Below are positions 10,430 to 22,891 of a stretch of DNA of 64,000 bases, piece by piece. The stretch lies in assembly GCA_963699105.1 (NCBI GenBank), contig CAVOTI010000001.1, positions 868,001 through 932,000 on the forward strand. Reading direction: 5' to 3'. This stretch comes from Bog-756 sp963699105 (lineage in GTDB: Bacteria; Actinomycetota; Acidimicrobiia; Acidimicrobiales; RAAP-2). A model generated the notes under the pieces. That model was not told the origin of the DNA and did not search any database. It saw only the letters and a list, made by a program, of their open reading frames with translations. The first letter of the stretch is position 1; each line of letters opens with the position of its first letter. The position numbers were made by a program, and so were the translations under genes.

Positions 10430-12523
10430 CGGGGCCGCCTCATCGTGACCCGCCCCGGCACCCGGGCGGCCAGGCCCAATGTGGCGATGGTCGGCATGAT
10501 GACCGGCTGGAGCCACTCCCCGGCCGCCTTGGTCAGGTGGATCCCGTCGCTCGTTGCGGACGGTGACCCCGTCCACCACCGCCTGGTAGTGGCCACCCGG
10601 ATCCAGCCTGGCGTTGAGGTCGACCAGGGTCACCGGCCCTTCCGGCCGTCCGCCACGCCGACCAGGATCTGGTTGAAGTCCGCATGCGCGAGGGGTCGTT
10701 CTCCGGGAAGGTCGAGCCGTCGGCCGCCTCCACGGGCGGGTCGACGTAGGGCATGGTGAACAGGATCACCCGGGCCCCCCCGCTGGACAGGATGTCCACG
10801 GCCTGGTCGAGCTCGGCGCTGCAGGTGCCGGTCCCAGGCCGGTTGGCCCACGTGGACCCAGTGCCCCTGGTAGAGGTGGTCGCTGACCTCCCAGCGCCCG
10901 AGCAGCAGCCCGGTCACCTCGGGGTGGTAGCGGGTCATCAACTGGGGCCAGACCGTGGCGCCATCCGATGCAGCCCGGGGTGGCGGGACCGACCACCCCC
11001 GACGTCTCGACCTCGGTGTCGTCCAGGTCGCACCCGAGGGACGCCCCGTCCTGGACCCGGACGCCGTAGCGGGGCACCGAGTCGACGTTGAGTCCCACGC
11101 CGAGGGTCAGGGCCACCGAGTCGCCGAAGAGGGCGAAGCGGACCGGGTCGGTGGTGAAGGCGTTGGTGGACGCCAGCGACCGGCGCAGGTCGGCCGAGAG
11201 GCCGTCGTGGCGTGGGGGTGCCACCGCGGCGGTGGCCGGGGTCACCGTGGCCACCAGGACGGCCGCCGCCGCCACGATCGGGGCCAGGGCGGCCAGGCCG
11301 AGGCTCATGCGGCCCCGCCAGAGGGTTCCCCGGCGTATGGGCTCCTCGATGAGGAGGAACGACAGCGGTGGCGGCGGCGAAGGTGGCCACCAGGCGGACC
11401 GCCAGCAGCGGGGTCCCCGACAGCCCGGTGTGGGCATGGTCGATGGCCAGGAACAGGGGCCAGTGGTAGAGGTACAGGCCGTAGGAGATCCGGCCGACGA
11501 AGACCAGGGCGCGCAGGGACAGCACCCGGGCGACCGGCGAGGCCGGGACGGTGACGCAGGCCACGATGACCGCGCCGGCGGCCAGGGCCACCAGGAAGAA
11601 GCCCCCCGGTAGAGGAAGGGGTCCACACCGGCCAGGGCGTGCCAGGCCCAGGCCAGGTACACCGCTCCCGCCACGCCGAGGCCGGTCCAGATCCACGGCC
11701 GGCGGTGCCCGCTGGTCCAGGCGGCGGGGACGATGGAGAAGCCGTCGCCCCGATGGGATCCGACGGCGCCGAGGAACGAGCCGATCAGCAGGGCCTGGAC
11801 CCTGGTGTCGGTCCCGTAGTACAGGCGGTCGACCGAGAATCCGGCCGCGTAGAGGGCGGCCATCAGCGACGCCGAGGCCACCGCCCCGATGACCGCGGCC
11901 ACCGCCACCGCCCGGACCCCGAACCAGCGGGCCACGGCCAGGACCACCAGGGGCCAGACCAGGTAGTACTGCTCCTCCACGGCCAACGACCAGGTGTGGA
12001 GGAGGGGCGACGGCGCGGCGGCCTGCACGAAGTAGCCCTGGTCCGAGAGGATGAAGTGCCAGTTGGCCACGTAGAACAACGTGGCCAGGGCGTCGCCCCG
12101 CACCGCGGAGACGTCGAGGCTGTCCCTGAAGGCGTAGGCGTACACGGCCACGCCGAGGATGGTGATGACGAGGGCCGGCAGGAGCCGCCGCGCCCGCTGG
12201 GCCCAGAACCGCCCGAGCCGGACGGTGGCGGTCCGGACCAGTTCACGGCAGAGCAGTGATGTGATCAGGAAGCCGGACAGGACGAAGAACACGTCCACAC
12301 CGAGCAGGCCACCCCCCATCCACGAGATCCCGGCGTGGTAGAGGAGCACGGCCAGGACGGCCAGGGCCCGGATGCCGTCCAGGGCCGAGAACCGCCGCAG
12401 ACCCCCGGTCTCACGTCCCGGGGCCAGCGGGCCCTCGTCGCGGACCGTCGTCGCGGCGGGGTCCACCGAGCCGCCACCCGGCGGTGCCAGGAGGGCCCCC
12501 ACATCGGTCCCGCGTGCCGTCAT
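10426..12523 (-). CDS. AT3-2: acyltransferase-3 with SGNH domain (frame changes)
   Basis: The start ATG at 12523 gives a 45-residue head, then FSALDGIRALAVLAVLLYH (His63), GVDVFFVLSGFLITS and WSLAVEEQYYLVWP, the AT3 signatures. The SGNH domain follows with VRFALFGDSVALTLGVGL, GCDLDD, VILFTMPYVDPP and a final DGIHLTKAAG. Frames break near 11600, 11370 and several times in 10550-10950. The end is placed at the TGA at 10426, where the restored frame overlaps the AT3-1 start as ATGA. It lies 82 bases behind gene B, and a possible 22-codon GTG frame in that gap ends on its start codon. Predicted membrane O-acyltransferase acting on exported polysaccharide. Confidence 0.75.
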
Positions 12524-12605
12524 CCTGCTCGCCGCCGCCACGGTGACCGCCCACCAGGGCGGCCGGGGCGGGTCCACCCGTCGAGCACCGAAGTCGTCCC
12601 CCCTC

Positions 12606-14648
12606 TCAACGGTGGGACACCGGGGACGACAGGACGCAGGCCACCGACCGGTCGATGGAGGCCACCGTGCCACTCAGGGGTTGCCCCCGGACACAGTGAC
12701 TGGGGTTCACCGCCAGCACGGGTGGTCCGGCCTGGTCGACCCCGCTCCACACCCACGCTCCCGCCTGGCGCACCGGGGCGCGGCCGATGGCCGCCGACAT
12801 GAGCACCGTGGTCGTGCGCACACCGGGCAGCTGCTCGTAGTGCGGCAGTCCGGCACGATCGGGAATGACCACCATGGTGACTCCCCAGCCCTGGAGCGCC
12901 TCCCGCACCGCCAGGATGTCGTCGGTGGTGATGTCCGGCGAGCCCAGGGTCGACAGGACCCCGATCACGTTCTGACCCGACTCCTCGCTGCCGGCCCGGG
13001 CCAGGAGGGAACCGGGACCGCTGCCGCCGGCCATGGCGAAGGACATCCCGTCCACGGCCTGCCAGGTCAAGCTGCTCTGGTAGAGGTCGAAGGGCACCGG
13101 GAAGGCCAGGACCACCTGGTGCTGGTCAGGTGGGGCGCCACGGTCCGGAACCACGTCGGGAGCACCACCGGCTGGACGGTGAGCGGGAGGCCGCCGGCGC
13201 AGTACCAGGCGACCGGCACCACGGCGATGAGTGCGACCACGGCGGCCACCACGGCCGCCCAGGGTCCGGCGCCGCCCGGGCCGCCGGCACGCGGCCGGCC
13301 CGTCGCCGGACCCGGTCGCCGACCGGCGGCGTAGGTGTGGTCGACGACCAGTCCGAGCATGACCGCGGCGGCCAGAGTAGGTGATGAGGAGGAAGCGGCT
13401 CGGGATGATGTTGTCCATCAGGGGGAGCCAGGCGAAGAGGCGCCACGGGCGTCCAGCGAGTGGTACTGCGAGGCCGGAGGACAGGAGCACGCTGACGGCG
13501 GCCGACGGCGGCGAAGAGCCACAGGCGCACGGTCCCGGCGCCACACCACCAGGCCGACGACGAGGACCGCCGACCAGGCCCAGCCCGAAGTACTGGGGGG
13601 ACAGGGTCGGCGCCTGGTACCCGCCGAACTGGTGGCCCGAGCGCAGGTGGCCAGTGCCGACGCGGGCCGACGGGAGGAGGTAGTCCCGGTGGCTGGTGCC
13701 GCCGTAGCTGATGTAGGCGAGGGGCCCCAGATGGGCCCGGCCAGGTGCGCCGGGCCGGCCAGGGCGAACCAGACCGGGTAGGCCAGCAGGACGCCGGCGG
13801 TGAGCGGCCGCGGCGGCCAGGGCCCGAGCGGCGTGGCCGGGTCGGCGCCGCAGCACCTCGAGGTGGGCGAGGTTCCGAGAGGACGACGAGGAGGACGCCG
13901 ATGCCCGCGGCCACGGCCGTGAGCACCAGCGACCTCGGTGCCGATGAAGAACTGCACGGTCACCAGCAGTCCGAGGGCGACGCCGGTGCACCCAGGCCCT
14001 CCGCCGCTGGCGCACCAGCAGCTCGTCCAGACAGGCCACGATGAGCGGCGGGATCGGTGCCATGCCCAGCATCAGGTGGGCGTCGGTCAGCGAGACCAGG
14101 ATGAACGGGCAGAAGCCGTAGAGCAGGCCGCCGACGAAATGCGGCCGGCGCCCACGACACCCAGCGCCGGAGCAGCACGAACATGGCCAGCGCCGACAGC
14201 GACCGGGCTGAGGGTCAGGGCGACGTTCAAGCTGGCCACCGGTCCGAAGAGCCAGGTGACCGGGGCCAGCACCACGCCGATGCCGACCACTGCGGTGTTG
14301 GACAGGAGGTTCACCCCGCTGGGATGGAACAGCGCCGTCGAGTAGAGCGGGTCAGGCCGTGGCGGAGGGCGTAGGCCGGCCAGGCGACGAACCAGGTGAA
14401 CAGGGACGAGTCCCCGCAGCCGCACGTGGTCGAGGACGGTGGGTGGCCGGTCCACACGTGCCACCACACGAACACCAGGGCCATCACCAGGTAGAGGCCG
14501 GCGGCGTCCGGCCAGCGGGCAGGCGGGCGGCGGGACCCGGTGCGCCGGGCTCCCGTCCGACGGACCGCCCGGCCCGTCGCCCGGCTGGCGGGTCCGGCGT
14601 CGCCCGACCCGGGTGGACGCCGGCCGCCAGGCGTTCGGTGGTGGTCAT
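12606..14648 (-). CDS. CxCxD membrane protein B (several frame changes)
   Basis: This paralogue of A is broken by at least five indels. Recognisable blocks in order are an MTTTERLAAG start, TTCGCGD in the first loop (about 14420), FHPSGVNLLSNT, WLFGPVASLNVALTLSP, QFFIGTEV, GGYQAPTLSPQYFG and FRTVAP. The external tail follows, with SLTWQAVDGMSFAM, WGVTMVVIPDRA and a C-terminal CVLSSPVSHR. The ATG at 14648 is preferred because it resembles the start of A; an ATG at 14738 is possible. It heads the leftward cluster and diverges from AT3-3. Probable role as for A. Confidence 0.7.
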
Positions 14649-14944
14649 GACCGCGTGCGTCGAGGTGGCGGCCGGAACCGGTCCTCGATCCGGCCGACGC
14701 CGACGGGATGCCCAGGTCTCCGGCGCAACCGTCACCATCGCACCACCACCCCCCGTGGCCGACCGCCCTGGGACGATCCTCAAGCGGTCAGGCCAGCATG
14801 GTACGTGCCGGTCGGGCCGCGAGTCCATCCGACCGCCCCGGGGGTGGCTAGAACCGTCGAGCGCCACGGGTCGGTCCGGCCCCGGGCCTGCCGGCCCCAT
14901 CGGGGATGCGTTACCGTTTCAGCTCAGCCGTCGGGGAGGGGTTC
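14649..14944. other. Divergent intergenic region between B and AT3-3
   Basis: About 296 bases with no gene I trust. Rightwards, a TTACCGTTTC stretch near 14910 and a GGGGAGGG Shine-Dalgarno at 14932-14940 serve AT3-3. I found no clear box for the leftward operon. Confidence 0.45.
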
Positions 14945-16905
14945 ATGAGCGCGCAGAGGACGAGGGGTCCCTCGGGGGTCGGCACCCAGCTCACCTACAT
15001 GCCCGCGCTCGACGGGATCCGGGCCGTCTCCATCCTGGGCATCATGGCCAACCACGGCGGGTTCGCCTGGGCCGACGGCGGGGTCATCTCGGTCAACGTG
15101 TTCTTCGTGCTCAGCGGCTTCCTCATCACCATGCTGCTCATGAAGGAGTGGGTGCGATCGGGGACCATCCGGCTGCGCGCCTTCTGGGCCCGCCGGGCCC
15201 GCCGCCTGCTGCCCGCCCTGTTCGTCCTCCTCGGTGCCATCGGGCTCTACGCTCTGTGGTTCGCGCCCGACGGCACGCGAGTCGTCGCTGCGCGGCGACG
15301 GACTGGCCACGCTGTTCTACGTCAGCCAACTGGCACGAGATCCTCACCGACCAGAGCTACTTCCAGCAGGTGTCGGCGGCCTCGCCGCTCCTGCACACCT
15401 GGACGCTGGCCATCGAGGAGCAGTTCTACGTGGTGTGGCCCATCGTGGTCGTCGCTGATCCTCAAGGCTGTCCCGGTCGCCCCGGGTCCTGCTGGTGGTG
15501 GCCGTCGTCGGGGTGCTGGCCTCGGCCACGGAGATGGCGCTGCTCTTCCACCCACGGTGACCGATCCCAGCCGCCTCTACTACGGGACCGACACCCGGGC
15601 CCAGGACATCCTGACCGGGGCGGCCCTGGGCATCCTGCTGTTCCGCCGGCCGGCGGCCGCCACCGCTCGGGGCCGGGCCGCTTCTCGCGGCTGGCCGTGG
15701 TCGGGCGCCGCGGTGTTCGTGCTCGAGTGGGTCCGCATCAACGGTTCGGCCGACCTCACCTACCGGGGCGGGTTCCTGCTGGCCGACGTGATGGTGGCGC
15801 TGGTCATCCTGCGGGGTGACCATGGCCCCGGCCGGGCTCCCGGCCCGGGTGCTGTCGTTCCGGCCCCTCACCTTCATCGGCCAGATCTCCTACGGCCTCT
15901 ACCTGTGGCACTGGCCCATCTTCCTCGTCCTCGATCACGCCCGGACCGGGCTGGAGGACTGGAGCCTGTTCCTCCTGCGGCTGGCCGTCACCTTCGTCGT
16001 CGCCGTCCCGTCCTGGTACCTGGTGGAGACGCCGGTCCGCCAGATGACCTTCGGCAGCTGGCGCTCGTGGGCCTGGGTCCCGGTCGGGGCGGCGGCGGCG
16101 GCCGGCATCCTGTTCGTCACCACCTCGGTGAGCGGGGCGCGCCGCCGCCAACGTCCTGCGACCCCGCGGCCGTCAACGCCCAGCTGGCCACCTACGAGAA
16201 CGGCGCCTTCCCGGCCACCGGCCACCAGGTCCGGGTCCTGGTGGTCGGCGACTCCCTGTCGCTGACCGTGGGGTTCTGGTTGACCCCCTACGCCTCCGAC
16301 TACGGCGCTGGTGCTGCGGGGACGGGCCCTCGACGGCTGCGGACTGGCCACCGCGGTGCCCTACAACCTCCACGGCACGCCGTCCTACCCGCTGGCCCCC
16401 TGCGCCAGGTGGCCGACCATCTGGGGGCCGATGTCGCCCAGCTCAAACCCCAGGTGGTGGTGCTGATCATCGGCTGGTGGGAGACCATGGACCGGTTCTA
16501 CCAGGGCCGGTGGCAGCACCTGGGCGATCCCAGCTTCGACGCCTACGAGCGGGGCCAGTTCGAGCGGGCGGTGTCGGTGCTCGGCGCCGGCGGCACCCAC
16601 TGGTGCTGATGACCTCGCCCTACTACGACAGCGGCGAGCAGCTCGACGGCCAGCCCTGGGACGAGGACGACCCCGGGCCGGGTCGACATCCTCAACCGGA
16701 TGATCGAGTCGGTGGCCGCCCAGCATCCCGGACTGGTGTCGTCGTCCCGCTCAACAAGTACCTCGACCCCGACGGCCACTTCACCGCCTCCATCGACGGC
16801 CAGGTGATGCGCTTCGCCGACGGCGTCCACACCACCGAGGCGGCCGGCACCTATCTGGCCCCCAAGATCCTCCCCCAGCTGGCGGCGGCCGGCCGCTCCC
16901 CGTGA
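14945..16905 (+). CDS. AT3-3: acyltransferase-3 with SGNH domain (several frame changes)
   Basis: The ATG at 14945 has a strong Shine-Dalgarno (GGGGAGGG, 4-5 nt spacing), better than the in-frame ATG at 14906. AT3 motifs: YMPALDGIRAVSILGIMANH (His37), NVFFVLSGFLITM, WTLAIEEQFYVVWP and FIGQISYGLYLWHWP. The SGNH part has VRVLVVGDSLSLTVGFWL, VVVLIIGWWETMDRF, LVLMTSPYYDSGEQL and FADGVHTTEAAG before the stop at 16905. Frames break near 15280, 15330, 15460, 15550, 15820, 16135 and in 16300-16720. It stands alone between a divergent and a convergent neighbour. Likely surface-glycan O-acyltransferase. Confidence 0.75.
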
Positions 16906-16937
16906 GCCGGGCTCCCCCTGATGGGATCGGGCCCCGG

Positions 16938-18890
16938 TCACCGGCGGCCAGGACGCAGTCGGGAACGGCCATGGGCGAGCGGGCCGGGGGGCCGGGCCCG
17001 GCCGTGCAGGCGTCGAAGGCGGCCCGGCTGACCGGCCGGGGCGGTGCCGGCCGGCCGACGGCCGACCACACCCAGGCCGAGGCCACGTAGCGCGGGGCCC
17101 GGCCCATCGACGGCGGTGAAGAGCCCGGCGGCATAGGCGGGGCTCCTCCCCTGGGCGTAGACCGGGAGGTCGGGCTGGTCGGGGACGACGATGGTGGTCA
17201 CCTCCCAGGCGGCCAGGGCCCGGCGGACCGCGGCCAGGGTGGACGGGTCGGGCCCGGGCGCCGGTCCGAGGGGGAGGGAGGCGTCGACCAGGACCTCGAA
17301 TCCGGGCCGGGAACCGCCGGCCCGTCCGGGCTCACCCTCCGGGCCCCCGCCGCCGGCCTGGGCCCAGCGCATGGGGTGACGGCCTGGTAGGCCTGGGACG
17401 ACTGGAGCCCGGAGAACGGCACCGGGTAGGCGAGCAGCACCCGGCCGGGCGGGAGCCGGGCCCCGACCTCGGCGTACCAGCCGGGGCAGCACCACCGGCG
17501 GGCGGTGAGGGGGAGGTTGGGGGCGAGGACGACCACGGTGGGCACGAGGGCCAGGGCCACCACAGCCCCGGTCGCCGCCCCGGCCAGGCGTCGGGGGTGG
17601 CGGGTACCAGGTCGAGCGACCAGGCCCGGGTGCGGTCGACGGCGACCGCCACCATGACCGCGGCGCACAGGGTGAGCACCACGGTCAGGCGGACCTCCAC
17701 GATGTCGCCGATCCAGGGGAGCTGGCCCAGGGCCTGCCACGGCACCCAGTAGCCGTGCCCGGGCCCGAGCGAGAGGGCGGCGGCCACCAGCCCGACGGCC
17801 GCCGAACAGACAGGAGCCGGCGGTCGTGGCGCCACACCACGAGGCCGACCACGGCCACCACCACCACCCCGAGGCCGAGATAGCCGAGCCCGGGGAGCGC
17901 CGGGCCCTGGTAGCCGCCGAAGCGGGTCATGGTGGTGCCCGACGGCCCGAGGGTCCCCGGCGCTCCAGAAGCTGGTGAAGGTGTTGCCGTACTGGGCCAG
18001 CGAGCCGTTGGACCAGATGGGGCCGGTCAGGTGGGCCGGTCCCCGCAGCAGGAACCACAGCGGGTAGGCCAGCACGACCGCCGCCGACGCCGAGCGGCGG
18101 TCAGCAGCCCCGGAGGGCGTGGCCGACCCGGGGCCGGCAGGGCGGTCGGCTCCGCCAACCGGGTGGCCACCACCACCAGGACCACGGCCACCACGACGAA
18201 CAGGCCGGTGATGACCAGCACCTCGGTGCTGACGAAGAACTGCACCACCACCAGGGCGCCGAGGCCGGCCCCGATCCGGTAGGGCGAGCGCCGCTGGCGC
18301 ACCAGCAGCTCGTCGAGGGCCAGGACCACCAGCGGGGGGACGGCCAGGAAGGCGATGTTCAGCTGGTTGAGGGCCAGCTCGGTGACGAGGAAGGGCGAGA
18401 AGCCGTAGACCAGGCCCCCGACGAAGGCGGCCGGGGTCCAGGCCACCCAGCGGCGCAGCAGGACGAACATGGCCAGGGCCGACAGGGCCGGGGCCAGGGT
18501 CAGGGCCACGTTCATGGCCGCCACCGGGCCGAAGGCCAGCGTGACCGGGGTGAGGAGCACGCCGAGGGCCAGCACGCTGGTGTCGTTGAGCAGGTTGATC
18601 CCGGTCGGGTGGAACAGCCACGACGAGTACAGCAGGCTGTGGCCGTGGGTCAGGGCGAAGGCCGGCCACTCGAAGAACCACAGGAAGCGGGCGGCGTCGC
18701 CGCACCCGCACGTGGTGGTGGAGGTGGGATGGGCGGTCCAGACCTGCCACCACAGCAACAGGGCGAGGACCAGGTAGGTCGCCACCGGCAGGGCCAGCCC
18801 CCGACCGGGGCGGCCCGGCGGTGATCGGCGAGCCGGCGGGTCCGGCGCTCCCGGAACCGGCCGGGCCGGGTGGGCGGTGGTGGCCGTCAC
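16938..18890 (-). CDS. CxCxD membrane protein C (several frame changes)
   Basis: The GTG start at 18890 overlaps the AftB-like stop (GTGA). Residues 61-65 are CGCGD, followed by FLWFFEWPAFALTHGHSLLYS, FHPTGINLLNDT and LRRWVAWTPAAFVGGLVYGF, very like A. Frames shift near 18100 and repeatedly below it. The external tail shows WEVTTIVVPDQPDLPVYAQG, SAWVW and DCVLAAG. Taken literally the last frame runs on to 16781 and would overlap AT3-3. Paralogues end within 3-11 residues after CVL, so I place the stop at 16938, assuming one missing G there. Probable role as for A. Confidence 0.68.
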
Positions 18891-20752
18891 CGGCCGGCCG
18901 CCGGCGGGCCGCCACGCCCCGGTCCGCAGAGTTCGGCCGCCGCCCGGGCCGGATCGGCACTGAACGACAGGGTGGTGTAGGACGAAGGAGCGGGCCAGGT
19001 TGGAGACGAACCTCGACGGGGTCAGCGGGGCGGTGATGGCCTGGAGGTAACCGGCCAGGGGGTCGCAGTCGAGGGCCCGGGCGGCGGCGGCCACCGAGCC
19101 GGCACTGGGCCCGCCGGCCACCGGCGGGGCCGGGATCCGAGGCCGAAGCGGGCCACCATCCAGGCCGGTCCGATGTACTTCTCGTGGCCGGGACGGGCGT
19201 GGTGGACGATGACGGTGTGGCTGCCGATGGGATTGGCCAGGGAGTAGGAGTCGAAGACGTAGACGTCGGGGCCGGCCAGGTAGCCGATGACCCCGATGGC
19301 CGGGACGTTCACGGCCAGTCGGAAGGGCAGGGCCGACCGGGCCGGCACGGCGGCCCGCCGGTCGATGGGGGCGTAGGGGTCGGTGATGACCAGCATGCGC
19401 TGGTGCCCGGCGGGCACCCGGCGGGCCATGGCGGCCGAGCAGCGGCCCCGGCCCGGCCCGACAGGGCCTTGGCGTAGTCGCCGGCGGTGATCGGGTGCGG
19501 GTTGCCGGTGGCGCTGATCCAGTTGTTGCGCTCGTTGGAGATGTAGACGGTCTGGGGATTGAGGCTGGTGACCTTCGGGCGGCACGAAGCGGAGCCAACC
19601 GGCACAGACCACGGCCCACACCGCGATGACCGGCCACCGGCACGACCAGGCCGCCCCGCAACTGGCGGGGGGTGACGAACACCGGCAGGCAGAGGGCGAA
19701 GAAGCCGGGCAGCAGCAGCCGGGCGTGCATGTAGTCCCCACCCGACGTGGACCACGTAGAGCACGTCGGCCGCCGCCACCGCCACCGGGGTGCAGGAGGA
19801 CGGCCACGGCGACCCGGTCGCCCCGGCCCCACCACGACCGGACCGGCACCACGACCAGGGGCACGGCCAGGGCCAGCGGCAGCCACAGGGTGTAGGGGGA
19901 CACGAAGTTCCACAGGTAGGTGAAGCCCTGGGACCACCACGCCGACCCCCCGGCCTTGGCCAGGCCCGGTGTTGGGCACGACCAGGGCGTAGTAGCCCAT
20001 GCGGAACACCTCGAAGGCCACCGGCAGGGCCAGGGCCGCGGCCACCGGGAGGCCGTACCGGCGCCAGGCGGCCGGTGACCCGGTCCACCCGGGGGCGGCC
20101 ACCACCACCAGCAGGGCCACCAGGAACACCGCCGAACCGAGGGCCAGCTCGGGCCGGATGAGCGAGCCGAGCCCGATGACCACCGCGGCCGGCACCGCCC
20201 GGCACCGGCGCGCCTCGACCCGGACCAGGAGGAGGAACGAGGTGCCCAGCCACAGGAAGACCATGGACATCTCGAGGCCCGAGGTGGAGAACTCCCACAC
20301 GCCGGCCACCACCGAGGCGATCAGCAGGCCGAGCGGGGAACACGGTGGCGTCACTCCGCGGGCCGGCCAGCCGCTGGACGGCCCGACCCCCGGTGAGGAA
20401 GCCGCCGGCCGTGCAGACCAGGCCGACGACGACCGACAGCCATTCGAGGGCCATGAAGGGCAGCACCTCGTGCAGGCCGGTCAGGGTGAACAGCCACAGC
20501 GGGTCCGAGTCGACCTCGACCCGCTCGCCGAGGTTGAAGACGAGGCCGTGGCCGGCCAGCAGGTTGTCGATGATCCGGAAGTTGATGAAGGCGTCCTCGT
20601 CGACCCACCGGTAGAGCCAGGCGCCCACCAGCACGACGACCAGCGGGGACGAGGACCGGCCACCACGGCATCGGGGCCGACGGCCGGCCGGTGGTGGCGG
20701 TGGTCTGGAGCCCGACGACGGGGCGGTGCCGGGACCGAGGGCGCGGCGTCAT
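18887..20752 (-). CDS. AftB-like polytopic arabinosyltransferase-type protein (frame changes)
   Basis: About 620 residues in several frames. After a short head, the first external loop reads WVDEDAFINFRIIDNLLAG and then VFNLGERVEVDSDPLWLF. This acidic DED with a downstream DPLWLF is the pattern of AftB (Rv3805c), the terminal beta-1,2-arabinofuranosyltransferase of mycobacteria. The C-terminal part has an external domain with FRLAVNVPAIGVIGYLAG and YVFDSYSLANPIGSH, and ends SADPARAAAELCG. Frames break near 20655, 20370, 19960, 19590 and 18985. Start (ATGA) and stop (GTGA) overlap both neighbours. Arabinan transfer is inference; another furanose or pyranose is possible. Confidence 0.65.
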
Positions 20753-22340
20753 GGGGCAGCCGTGGGCGCAGGGACGGCGTGTCGCCGCCGTCGGGAGTGG
20801 TGGCCCCGGCCGCCGGTTCGGTAGCCCGCTGCCGTCCGATGGGCGCCCTCCCCCGGCCTGGTCCACCGACGGCGCCGGCGGCCACCACCGCCCACAGGGC
20901 GATGATCCACCAACCGGCCAGGGCCGAGAACTCGGTCACCCGGTGCACGGTCGTCTCCAACCACGGGGCGATGGCACCGGTGCCGACGACCAGGGCGCCG
21001 CCCACGGCCACGAGGCCGATGACCAGCCCGGCCCAGGCCCACAGATCGTTGGCCATCCCGGCTGCGCCGCCGGGTGCCGCGACAGGACCAGGCCGCCGAC
21101 GACCGCCACCGGGGCCGCCAGGACCAGGACGTGGAGATAGGGGACCATGCCGTCGAAGGCGGCCCGGGCCCGGGAGGGCCAGTCGCCGGCCGGGGACAGG
21201 GCTGGTCGACTCCCCCCGGGCATGGATGACCCGCATGAGCACGGGCCACGCCACCACCACGGCCAGCTCGACCGGCGCCGACGGCCACCGGCCGCCGCCA
21301 CCGCCGGCGGCGCTCCTCGGCGGGGAGGGCGAAGAGGCTCCGGACGGCGACGAGGACGATGAGGCCGACGGCCACCACCAAGCCCTCGTTCTTGGACAGC
21401 CCGGCCACCAGGACGAGGACCAGGGTCACCCCCTGGTCGCCGGCGGGCCGGACCCGCTGCTCAGCTGGAGCCCGTAGGCCACCGCCCCGACCGCGGCCAG
21501 GGACCAGATGGGGTCGGCGTAGCCGTTGGTCAGGAAGGGCTCGGTGATGCCGGCGGCCACGAAGACGAGCAGGACGGCGGCGGCGACGCCGACCACCATG
21601 GGGACCAGCGGCGCCGGCCATCGGGCCGGCCTCTCCGGGAGGCCGGCCCGGCGCGGCCGTCGGGCGGTGCGACAGCGCCGGGCCGCCCGGCGTCCCGCCT
21701 CGACCAGGGCGAAGGCGGCCACGGCCAGGGCGCAGGCGTTGAGCAGGGCGATGGTCACCACCCCGAGCCGCACCGACTGGTCGCCGGTCAGGCGCCAGGC
21801 CAGCGGACGACGACGCGCTCACCAGCGGGGGGTAGGCCGACTGGATCAGCACCACGTCCGGGACCCGCATCTTGACCAGGAGCTGGTGATGGGACTGGAG
21901 GAACCATCCGGCCCGCATCACCCACACCGCCCGGGCGTCGAAGCCCACCGTCGGAGTGGCCAGGCCCCGGAGGCACCAGGCCGAGGTGGCCACCACGGCC
22001 ACGGCCCCGGCGACGCCGGTGGCCCGGTAGGCCAGGTCGATTCGGTGACCCGGGGGTCCGGGGCCGTCGTCGGGCCCCCACCCCGGGCGGGGCCGGACGG
22101 CGGCCGGAACCTCGTCCCGACCACGGCCAGGCCCACGACGAGGGCCAGCCCCACGAACCAGGCCAGCAATCCGCCACCCACCGCGGTGTCGGCGGTGGCG
22201 GCCAGGGCGGTGATCACCGCGCCGGCCAGAGGGCACAACGGGACGGTGACCAGGCGCATCCCCACCAGGGCCAGGGCCGGGGCCAGTCCGGCGGCCGACA
22301 GCACCACCAGCGTCACCAGGGCGGCCGGCCCCGTCGACAT
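20749..22340 (-). CDS. GT39-like polytopic membrane protein (frame changes)
   Basis: About 530 residues. It starts MSTGPAALVTLVVLSAAGL and has repeated membrane segments. The external loop reads VGFDARAVWVMRAGWFL (Asp in the GT-C position), then IQSAYPPLVSA, the usual PPL motif. Further on come MVVGVAAAVLLVFVAAGI and ITEPFLTNGYADPIW. Frames change near 22080, 21810 and several times from 21650 to 21050. The ATG shares a base with the preceding stop (TGATG at 22340-22342) and the stop overlaps the AftB-like start (ATGA). It lies in a four-gene coupled run. Probable polyprenyl-phosphate sugar transferase of unknown specificity. Confidence 0.6.
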
Positions 22341-22877
22341 CAGCCGCCCCCCGGCCCGGCGGTCACCGAGGCGGCGATCACAGAGGCGGTGCCGGTGGGG
22401 GCCCGATGCCAGGCACACTGGCTCCCGATCCGACCCGGACGACCACCCGGTGATGGCCCTTCGGGAAGGTGGCGACCACCACGGTCCCGAGACAGGCACC
22501 TCCGGTGGAGACACCGTTGCGCAGGGACAGCCGGGCCACCGCCGTCGAGGAAGGGATTGGCGATGGTCACCCAACTCCCCACTGCCTTGACCAGAGTGAC
22601 CAGGTCGCCCAAGTCGTCGTCGAAGACGACCGGCTCGCCCGGGGAGACGAGGCTCCGGGTCTGGACGTCGATGCAGTGGTAGAAGGCGTTGTCCAGGGCG
22701 GCGTCGTGGACGGTGAGGGCGTCTCGCTGGACCGCCACCGTCCGGTTGCCCCGTACGGCTTGGACGCTCGATGGCCGCCAGGGTGACCAGGAGCACAACC
22801 GTCGCCGTGACCACCACCAGTGCCCGGGAGACCGGACGGTTGCCACCGACTCCGGGTGGCGAACCGTCTCCGTTCAC
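22340..22877 (-). CDS. Small single-anchor extracytoplasmic protein (frame changes)
   Basis: About 178 residues, no family recognised. An 18-residue head and one hydrophobic helix (about 18-36, ALVVVTATVVLLVTLAAIE) are followed by an external domain. That domain includes VAVQRDALTVHDAALDNAFY, RSLVSPGEPVVFDDDLGDL and VKAVGSWVTIANPF. Two Cys pairs may form disulfides. Frames change near 22765 and probably near 22530. The GTG start has a TANNNT box 8 nt upstream. As first gene of a coupled run with two GT-C-like enzymes and protein C, it may be an accessory or assembly subunit; that is inference. Confidence 0.55.
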
Positions 22878-22891
22878 GGCCTAGGACGCTA
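22878..22891 (-). promoter_or_regulatory. Likely -10 box for a leaderless four-gene operon
   Basis: TAGCGT (complement of 22886-22891) lies 8 nt before the GTG at 22877, so the run to 16938 probably starts its own transcript apart from AT3-4. Confidence 0.4.

Noticed and set aside
12520..12605. A 22-codon GTG leader frame ending on the AT3-2 start
   Set aside because: It lacks a clear promoter box or a well-placed ribosome site. At this GC such frames arise by chance, so it is mentioned only in the AT3-2 entry.
16781..16938. A natural 3' overlap of gene C with AT3-3
   Set aside because: Paralogues stop within a few residues of the CVL motif. One missing G would restore a stop at 16938, so the extension is probably an artefact.
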